DNA of 64,000 nucleotides from Desmodus rotundus (Eukaryota > Chordata > Mammalia > Chiroptera > Phyllostomidae): positions 83,019,073-83,083,072 of the forward strand of contig NC_071388.1 in assembly GCF_022682495.2 (NCBI RefSeq), given 5' to 3'. The position numbers were made by a program, and so were the translations under genes. This document shows positions 57,588-64,000 of this stretch, piece by piece. The notes under the pieces were generated by a model. The model had not been told where the DNA came from. It did not search any database and saw only the letters and a list, made by a program, of their open reading frames with translations. Positions within the stretch are counted from its first letter, which is position 1. The number at the start of each line of letters is the position of its first letter.

Positions 57588-59638
57588 AAAGATAAATTAA
57601 GGCTTTTCCATAAGGAAAAATAGTATTTTTAAAAAATGTTAGCTATATTCATTTTCTTGTGCTAAGCAAGTCTTTGGTTATTAAGATTCTTAAGCCAGTA
57701 TCAGAGTCCAGGTTTAAAGTACTGGACTGATCTTTATATCTAATTGTCATTTCTCCTGCTCCAGAAGAGTTTCATCAGATATCTCCCATAGAGAAAGAAA
57801 GTGTGAAACTATTAATTCCTGTGCTTTTAGAAAGTAAATTTAGCTCAGTGTGATTCATTATTTATGGATAAGTTCAGGAAGAAGAGATATTAAGCTATGT
57901 ATTAAGCTATGTAAGCAACTTAGAATAGAAGGTAAAGGAGAAGACATCACTGGTCAGGGGGAGCCATTCGAGTGCCTCCATGTTCAGCCCACAGAAGAGT
58001 CCAAACTGGAACCTAGGTCATTGCACACAGTCAAACCTGAAGACAGAAAGACAAAGCTGTCACTTAGTAACAACTAGCTGTTTCAAATTCATTGTCTATG
58101 CATATGATTTTTGTTTTGATTCACACTTTTATTTTCAATTTATTGCCACAATCAGCCAAAAAGTGTGGTTTATCTTAAAATGCTGGAATTTCACAATGAA
58201 ATTGTCAAGGCAGGAAAATATGCTATATTATAAAAAGAACCTCCTTAATTCTCTTGGAGGGAATTTTACTTTTATTGTTGTTTATATTGAATAGGCAATA
58301 TACAGAATTAAACAAAAGTGTACTGATTTATCAAGTGGAGAGTATATTAATAATATTGGCTTTACCAATGATGCTGGTGTAATTTGAAATAGTTGTCAGG
58401 CTTTAATTATGACAGAATAAGTAGAGAGTATTTTAAAACTAATTTTATAAGTAATAGTATTTATTAATATTGAATCACAGTAAATGTGATAAATCCCTTT
58501 TTGCCTTAATAGATTTGCACTTTTAGGTTACTTATTTAGCTATTAAGATGAAGATATTTTACTTCCTTGAGATGCCACCAGATGAAGACTCGTAAAACAG
58601 ATGGAGGGCACAACCTGGGATGGAGCCTTGCGGAGACAGATTTGTCATCAAATCTCTACAAATCAAATGTTCCCACTTCATGTGGTGTACACCTGTGGCT
58701 GCTTGATAATGTACTTTGCTGCCACACAAGAGACTTTATAACCCTGTAAATGTCTATTTTGCTATCTTTGTAATGTGCCTTAAAACAATAGTAAAATAAA
58801 GGGACTGGAGTATCGTAGGGAGATAATGTCCACAGGGGGCGCACAAGATGATTTAACAAGACCTCTTCTTGCCAGAATCCCTATGTTTTATATTCTAGCT
58901 GTATGTTCCTCAGGGTGAAAATGGGTGTTTGCCGTTAAAGATTGATTTTCTCAGTTTCTTATGATTATAAACACACCTGTTCAAAATAACTTCATGATGA
59001 TAGACTGCATAAATTTTATGCCGATTTTTCTCATATATCCTGTATTTTGTCTAGAACAGGAGTTGGTCTATTGACAACTGATTCTCAAAACAGCAAGTTC
59101 TTCAAGGGGTGGAATTTGAGATATTTGATATATAGTCTCAGCTCAGTTTTTTAAAAAAAATTGAGACTTTGAACTATCACACCCATGCCTGGATGCTTTT
59201 GTGCTTTAAGAAGAATCTGAACTTTGAATATAATTTATTATATTATATTATATTATTCATTTCTTTATGATACATGCTATAACTTAAAAATGTAAATAAT
59301 GAGTTCTTGGTCTACTTTTACGATATTTTACATCCATACAATTGAAATCCTCAATTCAATATTCATGGGAATAAAAATTATGACAATATGTAAAAAACTA
59401 AGTTTATGGTTTTTATAAAGTGTTCATTCACAGTATTAAAATAAAACTCAGTAATAACTTTGCATTTCTAAAAATTTAAGAAAGAAGTAAAAACAACAGA
59501 TTTTTCCAAAGTTTGAGGCATGCAAAAATATCTACAAATGCAAATTATATCAACAAACACAAAAGGTTTAAATTTTAAATAAAATGTATAAAGAAAAGGT
59601 GTTAAGGCAATAGGTAGTTTAACATCAAAATGTAATTT
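57588..59638. other. Intergenic, no gene recognised
   Basis: AT-rich. Open stretches at 57850-58294 and 58567-58749 show no domain. A short TATTA-type tract lies at about 59226-59262. Nothing is called. Confidence 0.5.
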
Positions 59639-59728
59639 GAGCCTTGACTGGTTTGGCTCATTGGGTTGAACGTCAACCCACAAACTGGCCAAAAGGTAAC
59701 CAGTTCGATTCCTAGTCAGGACCATTTT
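59639..59728 (+). mobile_element. Ves SINE head only, no tail
   Basis: agccttgactggtttggctc, ggtaaccagttcgattccta and gtcaggacca: the tRNA-related head with A and B boxes of a Ves element, ending abruptly after the gtcagg motif, with no CT-rich part or A tail. What follows is minus-strand L1 DNA. Either a 3'-truncated retroinsertion or a Ves cut by a later event. Confidence 0.85.
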
Positions 59729-59964
59729 TTTTCATGTCTTTGTTAGTGGTCTGTATGTTTTCTTAGCAAAATTGTCTATTCTAGTCCTCTATCCATTTTT
59801 TAAACTGATTTCTTGATATTAAGTAGTATAAGTTCTTTATATATTTTGGATATTAACCTCTTATATCCATTTATATGGAAGTATAATTTGCAAATACTGT
59901 CTACCATTCAGCAGGTTGTATTTCTGTTTTGTTGATGATATCTTGTTCTGCAAAATTCAGATTA
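59729..59964 (-). mobile_element. LINE-1 fragment (ORF2 C-terminal/3' region)
   Basis: The plus strand reads catgtctttgttagtggtct, ctctatccattttttaaact, taagttctttatatattttg and ccattcagcaggttgtattt, the complement of the late ORF2 region of an L1. Truncated at both ends. Confidence 0.75.
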
Positions 59965-60015
59965 CTTTTTAAATTTATATTTTATTTATTTATTTTTAGA
60001 CAGGGGAAGGGAAGG
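59965..60015 (-). mobile_element. Ves SINE tail fragment
   Basis: tttatttatttatttttaga followed by caggggaagggaaggg, the complement of the 3' end of a Ves element. The rest is missing. Confidence 0.55.
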
Positions 60016-60152
60016 GTTGCTAGGTAAAATTAATTATACTGAATTTTAGGGAGGCATTGTAAAACAAATTCATTGCTCTTTCAACAGTATCATTGAAGTA
60101 GATACACTACTCCCTTAAAAACTGTGACCAGAATATTTAATTCTTGAGGCTG

Positions 60153-60158
60153 GAATCC
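60153..60158. repeat. Left 6-bp duplication of the solo LTR
   Basis: gaatcc, paired with gaatct at 60984-60989 (5 of 6). Confidence 0.65.
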
Positions 60159-60983
60159 TGTGGGGGGGCTCTGTCCACAGGGTCCCCTCCACCCCATCCA
60201 CCACAGATGAGAATAAGTCTACCAAGACATGATCTGCTTAGGGAGGAAATGTAGCTGATCTCTCAAAGGAGAAGGGCCAAGAGCCTTTTCCTCAATGGGC
60301 TTTTATTGGGTTCAATTTGCACAGGAATACAGGTAAAGCTCATCAATCATTGTCAGGCAGTAAAGATCAAACAATAGATAACATACAAAAAACTCTGAGG
60401 GCTTATTCTGAGTCAGGGTCAGTTAGATAAAGGGCTATAAGACTTTGGGAAACAAACTCATTTCAGGCTTGGACCCTTATCATTTAAATTGAGGGTATTA
60501 GCAAAGCAGGTTTCACAGGATTTTATGCATTCTTCTTAGGCCTGATCACCCCAGGGAACCCGCCCTTTCCAGCACAGGGCTGCACTGCCCTCTGTCATTG
60601 TTTCAGGCTTAAGGTAGGCAGGGGAAGTATGGCAGCCAAGAGATTAGGAGACTTCTTGCAGACAGAATGAGGACCCAGGCTATGTCAAAGCCGAAGGGCG
60701 AGGGTCCATCACCCCCTTTTTCTATAGCCCCCCAAGTGCTTCCCTGTGGGCCTCTTCATGACCATTCCCATCTTAGATCGTCCCTCCCTGGAGGAATCTT
60801 ACCTATTATTGACTAACTGGTCAGGCTCGGGGCCAAGCAGGGTGAAGTAAAGTGGGCAGTGGCAGCACTCCTGCCAGGGAGATAAGCTTTGTCTCCTTAG
60901 TGGCTTATGGTCCCAAGACCTCTGACTCAGCCTTAGCCATGGGGGTTTGCAGCTTCTGAAACCAGGCAGGGCAGTTCCCAACA
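60159..60983 (-). mobile_element. Solo LTR, class II (ERVK/beta-like), 825 bp
   Basis: On the minus strand it starts TGTTGGGAACTGCCCTGCC (60983) and ends CCCCCCCACA (60159), the TG...CA ends of a retroviral LTR. A 6-bp duplication on either side (gaatcc/gaatct) is the length made by betaretrovirus-like integrases. A poly(A) signal AATAAA is read on the minus strand at 60302-60307, about 145 bases from the U5 end. No internal retroviral sequence adjoins, so the provirus was lost by LTR recombination. The open frames within it are incidental. Confidence 0.8.
60302..60307 (-). promoter_or_regulatory. Polyadenylation signal in the solo LTR
   Basis: AATAAA on the minus strand, followed by a G/T-containing stretch as expected at the R/U5 boundary. 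Confidence 0.6.
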
Positions 60984-61079
60984 GAATCTAGTCTTAGAAG
61001 TCATTTTTAGACAACATGTTTTTCTTAATACCAAATTTATCCATGGATCAGTTACCGTTAAACAATTCTGAGGAACTTA

Positions 61080-62745
61080 AGAAGAATAGAAATCATCCAA
61101 GTAGTGGGATACAAAGTCAATATTCAGAAATCAATGGCATTTTGCTACACCAACAATAAACTATCAAAGAGAGAAACTAAAAAAAAAATGCATTTACTAT
61201 AGCATCGAAAAAATAAAGTACCTAGGAATAAATTTATCCAAGGAGGTAAAAGACTTCTACTTGGAAAACTATAGAACACTGAAGAAGAAATTCAGGAAGA
61301 CACAAATAAATGGAAGCATATACTGTGTTCATGGACTGGAAAAATTAACACATTAAAATGTCCATACTACTCAAAGCAATCTATAGATTCAGTGCAATTT
61401 CTATTAAAATAACTGTGACATACTTCAGAGATCTAGAACAAATGTTCCACAAATGTATATGGAACCAAAAAAGACCTTGAAGAGCCTCAGCAATCTTGAG
61501 AAAGAAGAACAAAATTGGAAGGATCACAATACCTGCTATAAAACTGTACTACAAGGTCACTGTTATCAAAACAGTCTGGTACTGGCATAAGAACAGACAC
61601 ATAGATTAATAGAATAGAATAGAGAGCCGAGAAATAAATGTATGTCTCTACGGTCAATTAATATTTGACAAATGGGGCACAAGCATATAATGGAGTAAAC
61701 ACAGTCTCTTCAATAAAGGGTTGGGAGAACTGGACTGGTACATGCAAAAAAATGCAATTAGACCACCAACTTACACCATACACCAGAATAAATTCAAAAA
61801 TAGAAAAAAAGACTCAAATATAAGTTGGGATCATAAGAATTCTAGCAGAAAACACAAGCAGTAAAATTTCAGATATCTCATGTAGTATATTTTTGCTGCT
61901 ATATCTCACAGGGCAAAAGAAGTAAAAGAAAAACAAACAAATGGTACTACATCGAAACTAAAAGGCTTCCACATGGCTGAAGAAACCACTATCGAACTAA
62001 AAAGGGAACTAGTCATATGAGAGAACATATTTGCCAGTGATACATTGAACAAGGGTTTGATTTCCAAAATACAAAATGAACTCATCAGACTCAATACCAA
62101 GCAGAAGAATAATCCAATTAAATATGGGCAAAGGACCTGAATAAACACTTCTCCAAGGAGGATATACAGAGGGCCCAGACACTTATGAAAAGATGCTCAG
62201 CATCATTAGCCATCAGAAAGATGTAAATTAAAACCACAGTGAGATACCACCTCGCACCTGTCAGAATGGTCATCATTAATAAATCAACAAGCAACAAGTG
62301 CTGGCAAAGATGTGGAGGAAGGAGAACCCTAATGCGTTGTTGGTGGGAATCCAGACTAGCGCAGCCACTGTGGAAAACAGTATGGAGTTTCCTTGAAAAA
62401 TTAAAAATAGAACTGCCTTTTAACACAGCAATTCCACTACTGGGAATATACTAAGAATCCCGAAACACCAATTCAGAAGAACTTAAGCAGGCCTATGTTC
62501 ACAGCAATGTTATTTACAAGAGCCAACATTTGGAAACAGCGTAAGGGCCCATCAGTAAATAAGTAGATCAAAAACCTGAGATACTTTTACACGACAGAAT
62601 ACCACACAGCAGGAAAAAGAAACTGGAATTCCCATCTTTTGTGACAGCATGGATGGAACTGGAGTCTATTATGCCAAGTGAAATAAGTCGGTCAGTGAAA
62701 GACAAATATCATACAATCTCACTTATAAGAGGAATCTAATAAACA
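61080..62745 (+). pseudogene. L1 ORF2p C-terminal half pseudogene
   Basis: In order: the RT thumb region (aaatacctaggaataaattt equivalent at about 61210), the segment around 61300-61560 with tgttcatggactggaaaaat and acaaaattggaaggatcaca, then tggtactggcataagaacag at about 61580. The Cys-rich-region equivalents follow, and the C-terminal stretch (aatgttatttacaagagcca; gcatggatggaactggagtc). Translating by eye gives L1 ORF2p C-terminal motifs broken by stops every few tens of codons. The endonuclease and the RT active site are absent. Confidence 0.82.
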
Positions 62746-62995
62746 AAATAAACTAATGAGCAAAACAGAACCAGAGGCATGGATTCATGGAATAGACTGA
62801 TAGCTCTAAGTGGGGAGGAGAGAAGTCAGAACTGATTGAAAGAAGGTGAAGGGATTAGTCAAAGAACATTCATGATCATGGACATGGACAACGGTGTGGG
62901 AACTGAGGATAGAATTAGGGGGTGGCCTGGGCGGAGAGGGCGAAGGGGAAAATAGGACATCTGTAATAGCATAAAAAACACAAAAAACATTTCAT
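61080..62995 (+). mobile_element. 5'-truncated LINE-1, ORF2 3' half plus 3'UTR
   Basis: Plus-strand L1 starting within ORF2 (late RT: gtgggatacaaagtcaatat) and running to the 3' end. The 3'UTR has a G-rich tract (about 62926-62950) and ends tctgtaatagcataaaaaac with an A/C-rich tail. Gradual A-richness and few large gaps suggest a moderately young copy, but no clear target duplication was found. Confidence 0.88.
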
Positions 62996-63814
62996 GAAGT
63001 TTTCACAAATGGAAATAAATAAAAAATAAAATAAAAATGAAAATACTAATTATGATTATGTTAAGTGTATTGAGCATTTTACATATATCATATCTGTGAA
63101 AAATAACTCATAGAATTTTCTCAGTTAGGAGATTAGAATTTAACAAAAGAACTTGGTTCAGAGGGTTTTCTCATCATGTCCAGAAGTCACATGTTTAGCA
63201 AGCTTTAGAACTAGACCTTGATTTACAATCTCTTTTTAATGCCAAACTCAAAAATTAAACAAGGGCATCTCTACTGCCTGAAAGCGAAACTAGCTGCCCA
63301 TTAACCTAACAAAGTAAAATTGGCAAAGGGGCCGTGTGCAAGGAGAGGCTAGTGTTCAAGAATACAAAATTCCCATTTTGCCTTTACTTTTGGTTCATGC
63401 TGGTTTCTTGCTGTTTTTACTCCTGATGGGTTGGCAGGACTTGTATGCTCTTTCATTTAAACCTCAGGGGCACACACTTCTGCTTTGTCTAACACAGAGT
63501 TTTCAAAATGGCATGTTGGTCTTTGTTAAGTCTCAGTTGGATAACTAGTATACATGAAATTTTCTTGAAAAACCTTCAGACTTTTCACACTGTGCAAAAT
63601 ACAGCAGCTTAACTCCTAAGCATAATGAACAACTTGGGCATTGCTAGGACATTTTGTTCTACACTGGCAATCTGGCTCCAATATAATTTTAATTTATTTT
63701 TCTCAATTCTTTTCAATGGGTGCGCTCTGCTTTTGTTGTACTGAAAATCTCATTACCTTTGATGTTTCCCTGTCTCCTTTATACAATACCTACCATGTCT
63801 TAAACAGATAGCCC
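62996..63814. other. Intergenic, no gene recognised
   Basis: No repeat or gene recognised. A 70-codon open stretch at 63336-63548 is hydrophobic but without motif or context. Confidence 0.5.
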
Positions 63815-63970
63815 AGTAAGTAGTACAGAAGAGAGGTTAAGGTTTGGGCCTTGGTGTTGGACCACTCTTATCTAAACCTCAGCTCCGTCTATCTAATTGT
63901 GTGCCTTTGATAAATTCACTAAAGAAGTCTCTCTCTGTATCTCAGCTTTACTTTCTTTTATTCAAGGGTT
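63815..63970 (+). mobile_element. MIR relic
   Basis: agaagagaggttaaggtttg, then ttggtgttggaccactctta, then ctcagctccgtctatctaat, tgtgtgcctttgataaattc and tctctgtatctcagctttac follow the MIR head and core on the plus strand. Confidence 0.7.
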
Positions 63971-64000
63971 ATTTTGAATTTCAACAAATGTGGCATTCGA

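Overview
This window is nuclear DNA from a mammal, almost certainly a bat. The clearest sign is seven near-complete tRNA-derived SINEs and two fragments of the Ves type known from bats: a tRNA-like head with A and B boxes, a 'gtcagggcacatgcctggg' block, a CT-rich 3' part and an A-rich tail. I found no functional protein-coding gene, no intact exon and no functional RNA gene. It reads as an AT-rich intergenic or deep-intronic stretch of nested, decayed mobile elements. The species cannot be fixed from this alone, and no Helitron was recognised.

Layout. 1-5393 holds two LINE-1 copies on the minus strand, one inserted into the other. 5420-6878 is a weak minus-strand endogenous-retrovirus remnant. 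8031-8398 looks like a small solo LTR. 9789-10009 and 26051-26264 are two copies of one non-autonomous hAT-type transposon with 8-bp target duplications. 12245-12315 is a 40-nt fragment of 5S rRNA with a perfect 15-bp target duplication and no tail. 15739-16476 is a heavily deleted minus-strand retropseudogene that best fits DMWD (WDR20 family). 19040-24563 is a stack: an ancient L1, split by a TG...CA repeat that is itself split by an internally deleted mariner, and split again by a 3.3-kb internally deleted L1 with a perfect 18-bp duplication.

25350-27400 is ancient L1 sequence. 27.9-34.2 kb carries several MIR relics and one Ves. 36236-37285 has an L1 3' end and an LTR. 38235-44270 is an ancient L1 of about 6 kb broken by an LTR-like block and two Ves copies. 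46890-48904 is a near full-length HAL1 (half-LINE: 5'UTR, ORF1, 3'UTR, no ORF2). 54900-57045 has an L1 3'UTR and a remnant of ERVL type with a dUTPase-like 3' part. 59.6-63 kb contains a tailless Ves head, an 825-bp solo LTR with a 6-bp duplication, and a 5'-truncated L1.

Nothing here works together as a pathway. The content is a record of L1-driven insertion (L1, HAL1, Ves, the 5S fragment, the retropseudogene), retrovirus-like insertion (LTRs) and DNA transposition (hAT, mariner), with a partial order of events readable from the nesting. Family assignments were made by eye from remembered consensus sequences. Boundaries without a stated target duplication are approximate, to tens of bases.
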